In this document: in pieces, positions 48,044 through 58,408 of the stretch
How positions within the stretch are numbered: the first letter of the stretch is position 1
Layout of the letters: every line of letters begins with the position of its first letter
NCBI GenBank assembly: GCA_029582265.1
Contig: CM055834.1
Location: 3,534,001-3,598,000 of the forward strand
Source: Zoroaster sp. YZ-2022
Lineage: Eukaryota > Echinodermata > Asteroidea > Forcipulatida > Zoroasteridae
Direction: 5' to 3'
DNA length: 64,000 nt
Translations under genes and position numbers: made by a program
Notes under the pieces: model-generated
Database searches by the model: none
Told to the model about the DNA's origin: nothing
The model's input: the letters and a program-made list of their open reading frames with translations, nothing else

Positions 48044-48902
48044 TATAGGTTTTCCCGGCGAAGTTTGTCAATTTAGTATTCAAATTCGTTTTCATGCTTT
48101 CGTATTAAAGCGAGTTTTCTAATCCGGTTGTTACCACGGTTCGAATTAAGAATTCAGGCATTCAATTTCGTTTTCAGACATTCAATTTCGTATTTGCGTC
48201 ATTCATTTTAGTGGTGCACGTACATTATTCAATTACACCAGATTGGCTTGAATGAGGATTTGCATTCGAGTTTCGTTTTAAATTTCGTTTACAGGCAATC
48301 AATTTCGGAAAATAGGAATTCAAAAAATGATTTTCATCAATCTTTCTTTAATCATATGATTTTCTCATTAAAAATTTCGTTAATGTTTCTACATTCTTGT
48401 TGATTTTTTTACTTTGTTTTTATCATTTGTTTCCACTCAATATTTCTCAATTAATGTGTTTTGGGGGCATTCCTGAGCATTTTCCTCGAACACCTCAATC
48501 AAGCGTGCTCGGACTACAACGTAGTGAATTGTAAAAATTGAACTTTGTCCTTCGACGAACATTAATAAAGTGGCAGGCTCTTACCAATGAGTGAATCAAT
48601 TGCTACTATGAAATTGAAACATGGAAAAACAAGTTTAACATGTCACAAATGCTTGTCCAATGACGAATTTGAATGACTGACTGTACGCCGTGGGAAACTT
48701 AGGCGAAATTGAATGCTGCTGGTGAGTAGTTTTAAATTGGATGCGCATTTTAGTTAATTGCATGACACATTAAATGAAACTGAATGATCGTTTAAGCAAA
48801 TTGAATGATGATTTTGAGCAGCAATCGGTTTCGCGCGAAATTGATTGACGTTGCGTTGAAATTGGCTGCTAAATTTACGAACTTGGCCGGGAAAACCCAT
48901 AA
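48044..48902. mobile_element. TATAGGTTTTCCC MITE, copy 3
   Basis: Copy of about 859 bp with TATAGGTTTTCCCGGCGAAG at the left and its near complement ending GGGAAAACCCATA at the right. Its right half matches copy 2 almost base for base. The left half has several CATTCAATTTCG words. Non-coding. Confidence 0.82.
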
Positions 48903-48921
48903 TAAAATTAATGAAACATTT

Positions 48922-49130
48922 ATTAACTGAGCAATATCGTCACAATCAGAGCATACTTTCATCAGGGCATGGAATCGGTATCCTAGTTTGAACATAGTGA
49001 CTAAAGATTACTGCTCACTATGCAGCAGCAACGGTAATATAACCTTATCATGTGGGGTATTATTTCAGTCACTAAAACTAGCACTCCGATTCCATGCCCT
49101 GTTGATCGTGACGATATTGTCCCTTTAACT
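48922..49130. mobile_element. Palindromic MITE of about 200 bp
   Basis: Arms share CAATATCGTCAC, CAGGGCATGGAATCGG and CTAGTTT in inverted order, around a centre near 49020. A partial relative lies at about 27691-27780. Non-coding; superfamily not assigned. Confidence 0.7.
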
Positions 49131-49685
49131 GAATTGCCAACTTCGTGATATTTATTTTTCAAATTTTAAATGAATACAAAACAAACTAAGTGCATTGTCA
49201 CTGGCAACCATATGAATTTCTTGGGCCCTTTTTCGGAACCTAATAAACCAAAACAATTGCTGTACATTGCCCATTGAGTTCCCATCTTACGCAGGTTTTG
49301 TCATAGGTTTCAACGCATTTTCTAAGACTAGATCTGATTGGTTCAAAATGTTTCACCTCCAATCGACAGCTGTTAACAATGACCAATCAACATCGATTCA
49401 GGGATAGGCTTCTGTCTTTATTTTACCGTTCCAATGAAAATAATCAGTCCAGGGAATTCAGACTTGTGTTTATTCAGGGATCGTGTAGTATTCAAAATGT
49501 TCCGTAAAAAATGAAATTACACAGTAAAACCTCCCTAAGTGACAATGTTTTATTGAAAATCGACAGGTCTGTATATAATGTTTTTAAATGAATGTTACAC
49601 TATACAGAAGAAGGATAAATTGTCTACAATATAAAGCAAAAACGAAAATTACAGCATAAGCAATTAAAAAGATATGATTTAAAGA

Positions 49686-49760
49686 ACACTCATTAGCCGT
49701 AGTTGGGTAATGAAAATAAAATGATTATTAAGGGAATCAAAGTTTGTGGCGCGGTCTTTA
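49686..49760 (+). repeat. 75-bp direct repeat upstream of exon 6
   Basis: Begins ACACTCATTAGCCGTAGTTG and ends GTGGCGCGGTCTTTA. A second copy at 50088-50162 differs at only about three positions. The pair encloses exon 6 and its splice sites. Confidence 0.95.
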
Positions 49761-49839
49761 TGTGATGTTTGTGGTTTAAGTTCCGCCAAGAAATTCATAT
49801 GCAAGTTCAGGTAGGCTATTTTGTTTGGTCCTCCCGCAG

Positions 49840-49964
49840 CAAGGATTGTCAATTGAACATGATGCTGACAAGACGCTTAGTAGTTTCTGCCGATGGCAAC
49901 AAACCATTAACCCTGGAGACGATACCCATCCCAATCACCATGATGCTGCTATTCTACTTACAAG
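49840..49964 (+). CDS. ADAMTS exon 6: protease domain
   Basis: Acceptor GGTCCTCCCGCAG at 49839, donor ACAAG|GTAAGC at 49964. Encodes residues 326-366 plus two bases: [20 protein letters not shown], then [20 protein letters not shown] and T. The FCRWQ and [10 protein letters not shown] elements are diagnostic for the ADAMTS catalytic domain; the Cys pairs within the domain in family members. The correct frame here is not the longest one over the exon. It was recognised by protein similarity and confirmed by phase: the trailing AG joins the G of exon 7 as Arg367. Confidence 0.93.
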
Positions 49965-50087
49965 GTAAGCCCTATCGTCGGTTAATAGTCCTAACGTCTT
50001 AATTGACTCAGCAGTAACCTACTTTTCCGAGTAACCGCTCGCTTTGTATGCTAATACATAGCGGCACTGACATGTTGATGTGTACAG

Positions 50088-50162
50088 ACACTCATTAGCC
50101 GTAGTTGGGTAATGAAAATAAGATGATTATTAAGGTAATCAAAGTTTGTGGCGCTGTCTTTA
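50088..50162 (+). repeat. 75-bp direct repeat downstream of exon 6
   Basis: Second copy of the 49686-49760 sequence, in the same orientation about 400 bp away, in intron 6. Its end overlaps the start of a 104-bp palindrome. Confidence 0.95.
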
Positions 50163-50259
50163 CCCCCAGGTTAATGACCGTTTTTTGGGTGTGGTCATGG
50201 GCGATAAGGACCGAGCCCAGGATCACACACAAAACCAGTCATTAACCTGCGGTAAAGAC
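50156..50259. repeat. 104-bp palindromic element
   Basis: Inverted arms GTCTTTACCCCCAGGTTAAT and its near complement ATTAACCTGCGGTAAAGAC, extending inward through GTTTT(T)TGGGTGTGGTC. It looks like a very small MITE. The first 75-bp repeat copy lacks the rest of it. Confidence 0.65.
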
Positions 50260-50532
50260 CAACTGTCAAACTTTTATCCCCATTCATAAATGCCCGTATC
50301 TATTTCGTTTTCAAAATGTAAAAAATGTATTTTTTGTTTAATAATTAAAGCCAACTAGAAATGGGCGAAATCACGTTTTTGGGACACACGAAACTTTTTC
50401 ATGAGTTAGCGTGATGCAAAACAAACTTCGTCACTCTGATTGGTTCAAATTCGCGTCGCGCGTCGCACGCCGGTTATATAAAACAGGTGGCGAACAGCTG
50501 GCACAGCTCCGATTTTGATCAGCTATGTCTTT

Positions 50533-50743
50533 TGATTTAATTTTGCCCTACACCGACGTGTGTATAGCACTGTATACTCAGTGCTTTCCGAGTGTCTGTG
50601 AAAAAACTTCACAGGCGACTCGGGCGGGATTCGAACCCACGACCTCCTGCTTACTGGTGCAGACATCTTAACCTCTCGACCACCGAGCTTGCCCGATGAC
50701 AATTGGCTGGCTAGAATCCTATATAGCAGCGGGTTCCGCATAA
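50533..50743 (-). repeat. tRNA-derived SINE with 12-bp TSD
   Basis: Minus-strand element with a tRNA-like head (CTCGGTGGTCGAGAGGTTAA, then box B GGGTTCGAATCCC) and flanking duplications AGCTATGTCTTT at 50521-50532 and 50744-50755. A diverged + strand relative lies at 51616-51760. Confidence 0.72.
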
Positions 50744-51615
50744 AGCTATGTCTTTACCATCCGTTAATACATCCCCACGTGATTTAGTTTTGTTCAATCA
50801 GATTGTCTAAACTGTCTTGGGAATTTGGCGACTTGTTGGCATCATTATCCTATTTTATTGGGTCATTATGTTTGTAGATGTATGTATCCAATTTACCCAG
50901 ATCGGTCTGTCTATCAATACGGATTGACCGTTCAATCTCCTTGCAATGTACATGGCGGTGGAGGTGTCCTGACTGACAGTTTTCAGCGTATCTCGTGCTG
51001 TGTTGGGCATATACCATATAAGGCAAATATGGATCGTTGTGCTGATAGGGTTGTTGAAAAACGAACTTAGTACTTGGTGCGTTATAAAGGCAATATACAC
51101 CTTCGATAAAATGTTTGTAAATGAACTGAACAAATAATGCTGTTCAGTTTCCTTTCGGTAGGTAATAATTGGTGTAAAGCCCCTTATAAAGGTAAGGTAG
51201 ACTGATATTATTGTCAATTCAAACATAACCAAAATTAATGGTAAAATTGATATGCACATTTTTAAAAGTATAAAGCTGATGATGGTATGTCTTCTGTTGA
51301 ATTAGTTTTGTCTGGGAATGTGTCATATTTGTAAGAAAAGTTGAGTAATTCCCACTTCCCATTAAAGAGCACTCTTACCTAAATTTCACATTAGAGCGAA
51401 GGCAACGAAAGCCTTTTTTGTTTCGTTAACGTCACAAAGAAAGCGCGCTGCATCATCTCCTGTTGTGTATGGTATACAGTTTGGTCCTATGTTACTAAGA
51501 TAGTCTACTACAAATAAGATCAGTCAATCGTGGATGCGAGCCTTATGTCGATTTCCATGAGGCCAAGTTGTCTGCGAGGAAAACATGCATATGAGTCTAT
51601 CAAGGCCTTGTCATA

Positions 51616-51760
51616 GGGCAGGCTCGGTGGTGGGCGAGAGGTTAAGACGTCTAACTGGACCTATTGGGTTCGAGTCCCACCCGAGTCGTCTGTGGAATAT
51701 TTGTCACTGCATGATACATCATTTTGCTTCTCATATCAACACGTGGGCGGATAAAGGTGA
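51616..51760 (+). repeat. tRNA-derived SINE, partial
   Basis: Shares CTCGGTGGT, GCGAGAGGTTAAGACGTCT and box B GGGTTCGAGTCCC, then CACCCGAGTCGTCTGTG, with the SINE at 50533-50743. No tail or duplication was found. Confidence 0.6.
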
Positions 51761-52256
51761 GGGTTCATGAGGGCTGAAAAGAACAAATGTAAAATACATT
51801 TCCAAGCCTGATGCTGGTGATACAAATAAGTCAACCCCCCTCCCCACCCACCCACTCCCCCCCCCCAATACATCAACACAGTGTTTGAATTGCATTCTTA
51901 AATATCAGATGTTTTGTTTTTGCTCCTGACTAGGTATTTTAACAATGTTAGTATTTTGTAAAATATTCCCGTTTATAATCCAAATGATTGAGTGGACAGC
52001 TTAAAGAATGTTGACAATCACACCTCTAATCACGAATACCTCAAATAACTGTCACAGACGCCCATAAACATCCTAATTCAAACCTGGCTAATATCTATTG
52101 AAAACACACATCTTAATATCAACCACATTCAAACCAAACATAATTATATCATGCATTCTCAAAACCACATGGTGTTCTGTACAATATTTCCTTCATCGTT
52201 TCGCTAATAAGGAATGACTTTTGAAAGCATTGTTGATGTTGTTTTGTTGTTTTCAG
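51761..52256. other. Intron 6, last part; nothing recognised
   Basis: AT-rich with a poly(C) stretch at about 51835-51867. No coding or repeat feature seen. Confidence 0.5.
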
Positions 52257-52406
52257 GAAGGACCTCTGTAAGGGTTTTGACGCCCCCTGCGGCACCCTTG
52301 GCTTGGCTCAGGTATCTGGGATGTGTCAACAGGAGTGGAGCTGTAACATCAATGAAGACACTGGTCTCGCATTGGCTTACACCGTAGCACATGAGCTCGG
52401 ACACAG
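52257..52406 (+). CDS. ADAMTS exon 7: catalytic zinc site
   Basis: Acceptor TTGTTTTCAG at 52256, donor CACAG|GTTTGC at 52406. Encodes residues 367-416 plus two bases: [50 protein letters not shown]. His412, Glu413 and His416 are the first two zinc ligands and the general base of HExxHxxGxxH; the motif is completed by exon 8. Three cysteines fit the family disulfide pattern. All catalytic residues are present, so the enzyme should be active. Confidence 0.96.
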
Positions 52407-52717
52407 GTTTGCTCACAAGTTTGGAACATACACAGTCTTTACTCATTGTCGTGGAACCTGCTCCAAGTTTTAAAACAAAAATCATTATGTTGTATTCCCT
52501 TAAACAGCAGTTATAACATTGGTTATATTAATTGTCAAAGATTTACCAATCTCAGCTCAGTGCGGAGTCTAAATCACAAGAAAAGTATATTGTTTTGCCT
52601 TCTGGAAAATTAGCGTATGTTAAATGTTTTCTCTTACATCAATCATATTGCTTCACATCAAGTAAGCTTTCGCATGATAACTCGGCAATTTTGTAATCAA
52701 TATGTACATTCCCTTAA

Positions 52718-52884
52718 AGGGAGGGTACAACATTGGGAGGGTACAACATTGGCAGGGTACAACATTGGCAGGGTACAACATTGGCAGGGTACAACATTGG
52801 CAGGGTACAACATTGGCAGGGTACAACATTGGCAGGGTACAACATTGGCAGGGTACAACATTGGCAGGGTACAACATTGGCAGG
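52718..52884. repeat. 16-bp minisatellite, 10 copies
   Basis: Ten near-identical units of GGGTACAACATTGGCA in intron 7, the first with GGGA in place of GGCA. Because 16 is not a multiple of 3, all frames cycle through the same 16-residue pattern and stay open. Not coding. Confidence 0.97.
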
Positions 52885-53153
52885 CTTATTTGGTAAAGTA
52901 GGTTCATTTCAACCCCCTAGTTTTCAAGAAATTTGTAATGAAACTAACATTATTATGATGTTTGTACGTAATAAGTTCCCAGACAGTACTTGTGTTCTCT
53001 AAGATGAAAGCATTTATAAGATGGAACAATTTGTCAGTATGATGGAAACGTGTACCAACTTGACACCAAGTAAGTTTTTTTTTATAACACTTCGTACATT
53101 TAAAATCTGGTACTTACAAATGTTGTACCTTCCCTTCAAAACACGCTGAACAG

Positions 53154-53300
53154 TTTTGGTATGCAGCACGATGGGCTTGACAATCCTTGCACAAAGACCA
53201 ATGACTCCCAGATTCACGTGATGTCTTCACAACTCACTGGTGTTTACGGCGCATTGAAGTGGTCGTCATGTAGCAGAAATTATATCACCAGATTTCTAGA
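53154..53300 (+). CDS. ADAMTS exon 8: end of catalytic domain, Met-turn
   Basis: Acceptor CGCTGAACAG at 53153, donor CTAGA|GTAAGT at 53300. Encodes residues 417-465 plus two bases. SFGMQHD completes the zinc motif (Gly419, third ligand His422, Asp423). Met440 in HVMSS is the Met-turn of the metzincin fold. WSSCSRNYITRFL closes the domain in a form shared by ADAMTS enzymes. The frame is continuous with exon 7 through a split Ser codon. Confidence 0.95.
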
Positions 53301-53324
53301 GTAAGTTGGTTGGACTAACAGTTA

Positions 53325-53945
53325 TAATAATAAATTTGTGTTGCGCAACTGATAAAATGATCAGTCGACCATTACATAAAAATTTAAGCATGATTTAAAA
53401 AATAAACAAATAAATAAAAATAAAAGTACACATTAAAATACAGAAACAACGAAAGCAACAAGAAAGTTACATACAAGACCCGCTTCTACAAAACCAGGAC
53501 AAAGCAGGTCCTATATGCATCAACCACAGTGTATACAATTAATTAAAAGCTAGATTAAAAAGATAAGTCTTAACCTTACGTTTGAAAATGCCAATGGATT
53601 GAGAGTGTCGAATATCATGTGGTAAGTTATTCCATAGTACTGGAGCTGCTGATGAAAAAAAGACCGACCCCCCCATTGTTTTGTATATTGGGAAATCCAA
53701 AAATATCTTGTTATTAGAACGTAAACAATAATATGTTTTCCTAACACTAATGAGATCAATAATGTACTTGGGGGATAAACTATGTTAAAAGAAGCTCTGA
53801 ATGTTAAAAGAAGGATTTTAAAATCTACACGAAATCTAACTGGCAACCAGTGCAATTGACGCAGAACCGGTGTTATGTGGTTAAATGTGTGTATATGACT
53901 GTCAAGTTGGTTGGTAATGAATGCATGAACCATTGTGACTAACGA
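53325..53945 (-). mobile_element. Decayed L2/CR1-like LINE 3' fragment
   Basis: The minus strand encodes a fragment (53933-53550) resembling the C-terminal region of L2-like reverse transcriptases: VHAFITNQLDSH, then ITPVLRQLHWLPV and a WGGRSFF segment where intact relatives have W(G)DRSF. The 3' end near 53325 has an AATAATAAATTTGTGTTGCGC tail-like sequence. It is more diverged than the other two L2-like copies and belongs to another family. In intron 8. Confidence 0.7.
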
Positions 53946-55214
53946 ATTCTTAGATACGTCTAATATTATGAAGATGAAAAAAATGATATAGAACAGGCTG
54001 TAGTTAGGCCCTATATGAGTATTTTACACCAGTTTGAGTCAAACCAGGCTCCTAAATATCTTACCGATTTACTTGTAGTAACCTGGTATCACAAACTTTG
54101 ATTTTAGCCTATTCTAAGTTATGTAATAAAAAGACCTGTAATACAGTGTTCGTCGTTATAAATATATAATACTGCAAATGAACGTAACTTCAATACTGAT
54201 GGACACAAAAATGAAAGCCAACGGAAATTTATGTATAGTCTTATTTTTGGGTAATTTATTTATTTATTTATTTTTTATAACAGCGTTGTGCATAGCAATT
54301 GAATCCTAAAATATATAAAATTGAAATACAATAGACATTTCCACTATGTGCACGACCTCTTGAGAGCGCCCTTCGGGAAAGTAGCTGGTTTCACTAGGGT
54401 ATTAGCACATCAATCGTTTCCGTGCGTTATTGACCTCCACTTTAACTGTTAATGGTTACCATTGAAGAGTTTTCGCAGAGCACTAATACAGATTATGTAT
54501 ACACACAAAAATGCCGGTCATAAAATGGCGCCGCGAAGTGCCCTGGACTAGAAGTGAATTCATCCTTAATACTTAAAAACAACCAAACAAAATGCCAGGA
54601 TGTGTATATTGTTTCAGTGATCAAAATGATATTCAAAAGGAGATGTTTTGTTTGAAATGATTATTATTATTTGTATGTATTTATTTATTTAATTTTATAA
54701 TTTATTTTGCAAATATAAACAAATTAAAAAGAGCGAAAGGTAAATTACCAATGTGTGACTTTTCCTCTTAAACAAGAATCTGTTTCTGGATCAGGTCCAT
54801 TGAGCTTTTAATGTTATATACATTTCCGTAACGTGTATGTATACAACTAATATTACCTACTTAGTACTTAGTACAGCGGTAAGCTGGCAAACGGCCAGTC
54901 TTTCATGCAGAAATCGGTTTAAATAATGTATTGCATAAAATTAATGTTCAATTATTTTGTATCAACTAATATATAAAAAGGAATTTGTCTTTGAGCTTTT
55001 GCGCCGACTACGCTTTGCAATAAGCAGTCATCGCACGTTTCTTGATACAAGGATGTTATGATAATCTGACTGGATCAAAGAAGTTATAAGTTCAAGGAGA
55101 AATTCTTGTTTTTGACGTCACTTTGTCAAGTCTTGCTCGGTTTAAGGCACACAGTGCTATCCCATGGTTCGAACATAGTTTACTTTATTTCAGAATGCGT
55201 GTCTGTCATCCCTC
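53946..55214. other. Intron 8 segment; nothing recognised
   Basis: AT-rich with several TTTATTTA runs. No gene, SINE or element ends were identified. Confidence 0.5.
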
Positions 55215-56015
55215 TACATTGGCAAAAAAAAAAAAATGTTGAGTTGCCCTCCACCGACCGACCCAAAAGTGCTGAAATCTCGGGTCGGGTCGGTTTTTTT
55301 TTTTTTTTTTTTTTTTTTTTCCCCGTCATTCATAGGCCTATTTATTAATGAATCTTACCAATTTTCTTTGTATAAAACATAATACGTTTGATTTGTGAAA
55401 TTTTCCACTTTTTTTACCGGTAAATTTACCGGTACCCAAGACTCAATCTACATGTTTTCAAATCGAATGGCCCCGGCCCTCACATGGTGCACTGCCTTCG
55501 CACACACTGTGTGCCAACGATTGCGACTCAAATCTACACGTTTTCCAATCGAATGGCCCCTCACATGTTTTCCACTGGCTTCGCGCACTGTTTTGTATGT
55601 CAATGATTGCGACTCAATCTACACGTTTTCAAATCAAATGGCCCTCACACGTTGTGCACTGGCTCCCCGCACTGTACGTGTGTCAACGATTGCGACTCGA
55701 TCTACACGTTTTCAAATCGAATGGCCACTCACATGTTGCATGTTGAGCATTGCACGCAATATGGATGAATTTGCTGTGTCAATCACAGCGAAAAGTACAA
55801 CAAAAATGCTTGGGATACTTTTATTCTGAAGCAAAATTCCTTGCTGATAGGTATACAAATGAAAAACATGGTATGTGGTTTCAGTTCCAATGCATTTCAA
55901 TCTTAAAATGACAGTCAAGGAGAAAAAATAAATAAATAAATAAAACAAAATCCCGACCGACCGACCCCTTCAAATATTTTCACTGGAGGGCAACTCAAAA
56001 AAAAAAAATTTGGCC
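55215..56015. mobile_element. Inverted-repeat element with 84-bp internal repeats
   Basis: Ends carry poly(A/T) followed by GAGTTGCCCTCCA in inverted orientation (left about 55239, right about 55985), then GACCGACC-type words. A long poly(T) lies at 55294-55320. Inside, 55440-55735 holds about 3.6 tandem units of some 84 bp, each starting ACTCAATCTACACGTTTTC and containing AATGGCCC. Non-coding. It resembles a MITE or foldback element that has trapped a minisatellite. Confidence 0.65.
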
Positions 56016-56391
56016 CAATTTACGCACATGTATGTTTTGAGTTACATGGGTCTAGACACTTCCAATTATTAAACCCATTTTACTTTTGGGAAAATCTCTT
56101 ATACTATGATACAGTGATAAACACTTCGTGTGTGTACGACTGTATGCATATTCTTATTCAACACGACAAGATAGAGGAGGAAACAAGTTTTAAAAAACAT
56201 TAATATTGTTGGCAAACACAAACTTAGCACTCATTTTATTTGTTATTCAGTCAAAAATCATTGATAAAAAATTATTTTCTCATATGTAAGATTCCATAAA
56301 ATTGTTGATACTATCAAATTTACAACCAAGTTAGTTTAATATAAAACTTGATCTTTGAATAGTATTCTTTTATTAACGTTTTTGTCAACAG

Positions 56392-56536
56392 TCAAGGCTT
56401 TGGCGACTGTCTGAATGACGAGCCCACTCGCCATGATTTCAATTTTCCACTTGTACCACCTGGCGTGATGTACACTGCTGAACACCAGTGTAGGCTGCAG
56501 TATGGTACCAACGCTTCGGTTTGCTCTCTACTCGAG
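56392..56536 (+). CDS. ADAMTS exon 9: disintegrin-like domain, first part
   Basis: Acceptor TTTGTCAACAG at 56391, donor CTCGAG|GTAGGT at 56536, right beside a (TA)n run. Encodes residues 466-514: DQGFGDCLNDEP, then FPLVPPGVMYTAEHQCRLQY and GTNASVCSLLE. The CL(N/D)DxP and PPGxxYxxxxQCxLxYG patterns mark the join from protease to disintegrin-like domain in ADAMTS proteins. NAS is a possible glycosylation site. Ends in phase 0. Confidence 0.94.
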
Positions 56537-56538
56537 GT

Positions 56539-56540
<2 letters not shown>

Positions 56541-56616
<76 letters not shown>
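56541..56616. repeat. (TA)n microsatellite
   Basis: Alternating TA run starting within five bases of the exon 9 donor and leading into the tRNA-derived repeat. Confidence 0.97.
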
Positions 56617-56619
<3 letters not shown>

Positions 56620-57512
56620 GTGTGATCCCCGCTACTGCCGTTACCCGGGTTGTTTGCATCTGACCGGGGCTTGATCCCTGGCTACTCGGCAGATATGGTT
56701 TGGCCTCTGACCTGGCCCCATAGAGCAATAGATAATTGGCATAAGTGGACCGCCCACCAACATAGGGGCTGGTTAGCTCAGTTGGTAGAGCGCTCGTACG
56801 GTAATCGAGAGGTCGCGGGTTCGAGTCCGGCATCAGCCAATGTTTCTTTGCTCGCTACCCGTTTATAGCAAAGAAACCCGCGACTCAAACCCGCGACCTC
56901 TCGAATACCGTACGAGTGCTCTACCACCTACGTTGGTGGGCGGTCCACTTATGCCAATTATCTATTACTCTATGGGGCCAGGTCAGAGGCCAAACCATAT
57001 CTGCCGAGTAGCCAGGGATCAAGCCCCAGTCAGATGCAAACAACCTGGGTAACGGCAGTAGCGGGGATCACACAACGGGACTCAAGCCTTTTACGTGGTT
57101 GTACACAGAATAAAATATATAAGAAGAAACTGGCCTGAAATATTATATAAACAGGAAGCGAGCAGAGAAAAATTGGCTGATGCCGGACTCGAACCCGCGA
57201 CCTCTCGAATACCGTACGAGTGCTCTACCAACTGAGCTAACCAGCCCCTATGTTGGTGGGCGGTCCACTTATGCCATTTATCTATTGCTCTATGGGGCTA
57301 GGTCACCAAGTGACCAGGGATCAAGCCCCGGTCAGATGCAAACAACCTGGGTAACGGCAGTAGCGGGGATCACACAACGGGATACAAGCCTTCTACGTGG
57401 TTGTACACAGAATAAATATATAGGGAGAAACTGACCTGAAATATTGGTGGGCGGTCCACTTATGCCAATTATCTATTGCTCTATGGGGCCAGGTCAAAGG
57501 CCAAACCATATC
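56617..57512. repeat. tRNA-derived 320-bp repeat: one + copy, two - copies, one partial
   Basis: The same family as 32939-33619. The first copy (56617-56868) is on the + strand and has a clean tRNA-like GGCTGGTTAGCTCAGTTGGT head and GGTTCGAGTCCGGCATCAGC box B/acceptor. It is followed head-to-head by a minus copy (56869-57150), then another minus copy (57151-57440) and a partial (57441-57512). The arms of the inverted pair could fold into a long hairpin in intron 9. Confidence 0.85.
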
Positions 57513-57848
57513 TGGTTTGGCCAATTGACCATCACGTATTTCACTGGTTGGCAAAAAATACACGGTTATTGAAACCAGACCAAATTTCCAATACACAAAA
57601 TATGGTGGCTATAAGCAATTCAGCCAAACCCTATTCGGTTCATAACCCTCTGTGAAAAAGTCAGTTAAAACAAAGCACGGCAGAATTCCAATCGATCCAG
57701 CAATTTTAGCTGCAATTGGACATCATAGCAAAAATACAAAAATAAAACTAAAACTTCCGAAGCGCAGGTCTGAGGCGACGTGCACGGAGACCAGAAACTG
57801 GAGACTATTTAGTTTGGGCTTAATCCATACTGTTTTGTTTGGTCGCAG

Positions 57849-57944
57849 CCAGACCAGTGTTCAACACTTTGGTGTAAGTCAGGGAGTCATTGCCACTCCA
57901 AACTCTCTGCTGCTGCATCGGGGACGAGCTGTGGCCGCGATAAA
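57849..57944 (+). CDS. ADAMTS exon 10: disintegrin-like domain, second part
   Basis: Acceptor TTGGTCGCAG at 57848, donor GATAAA|GTAAGT at 57944; 32 whole codons. Encodes residues 515-546: PDQCSTLWCKSGSHCHSKLS, then AAASGTSCGRDK. CxxLWC and the GTxCGxxK ending are typical of the ADAMTS disintegrin-like domain, which helps select substrates. The reading frame differs from the longest frame across this place; similarity and phase both support this one. Confidence 0.93.
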
Positions 57945-58334
57945 GTAAGTACTGAAATTATTATATGCACTGTGCATTATAACCATTGAGGTTATAGGAT
58001 AAAGTAGTTAACGACAATATGGCGGCTAACACAATAACAATAAATCTAATTGAGGTACAACCAACTAAATATACTCCTTGGACACAAGTGATAATTTGTT
58101 GTAATTGTAGTTGTCTTCATCATCGTTGTACAACTTTTCCTACACGTTCAGCAATTTGTTTTGAGAGAGAAAGATGATAAACATATCAGCAACATTTTAA
58201 TTGTCCTTTTAAGAATGCAAAATAGTACTTATTGGCCTTATGTTTCGAACCTAGTAGGTTCTTTCTCAAAGACAAAATTTAATTCACACGTGACTAACTT
58301 CTGCCCACTCTTGTGTATATGTTTATATGTGTAT

Positions 58335-58408
58335 AAGTAAGACTAATTGCGGTGACACCATGTGAAATTCTCTATTGAGTAGTATTAGTTCTGAAAAGAA
58401 CTGGAGGT
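58335..58408 (-). mobile_element. 74-bp Penelope-like end fragment with 9-bp TSD
   Basis: Matches the first ~70 bases of the nested family A2 element (AAGTAAGACTAATTGCGGTG, CACCATGTG, GTTCTGAAAAGAACTGGAGG) and is flanked by TATGTGTAT at 58326-58334 and 58409-58417. A retrotransposition product reduced almost to the terminal sequence alone. Confidence 0.8.

Noticed and set aside
49769..50002. The 77-codon open frame over exon 6
   Set aside because: It is a different register. The register giving FCRWQ and [10 protein letters not shown] is bounded by AG and GT and joins exon 7 in phase.
52617..53002. Several long frames on both strands at the 16-bp minisatellite
   Set aside because: A 16-bp unit free of stops keeps every frame open. 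The product is a readout of the array.
53014..53217. Minus-strand 67-codon frame overlapping exon 8
   Set aside because: Antisense to a confirmed ADAMTS exon; no independent support.
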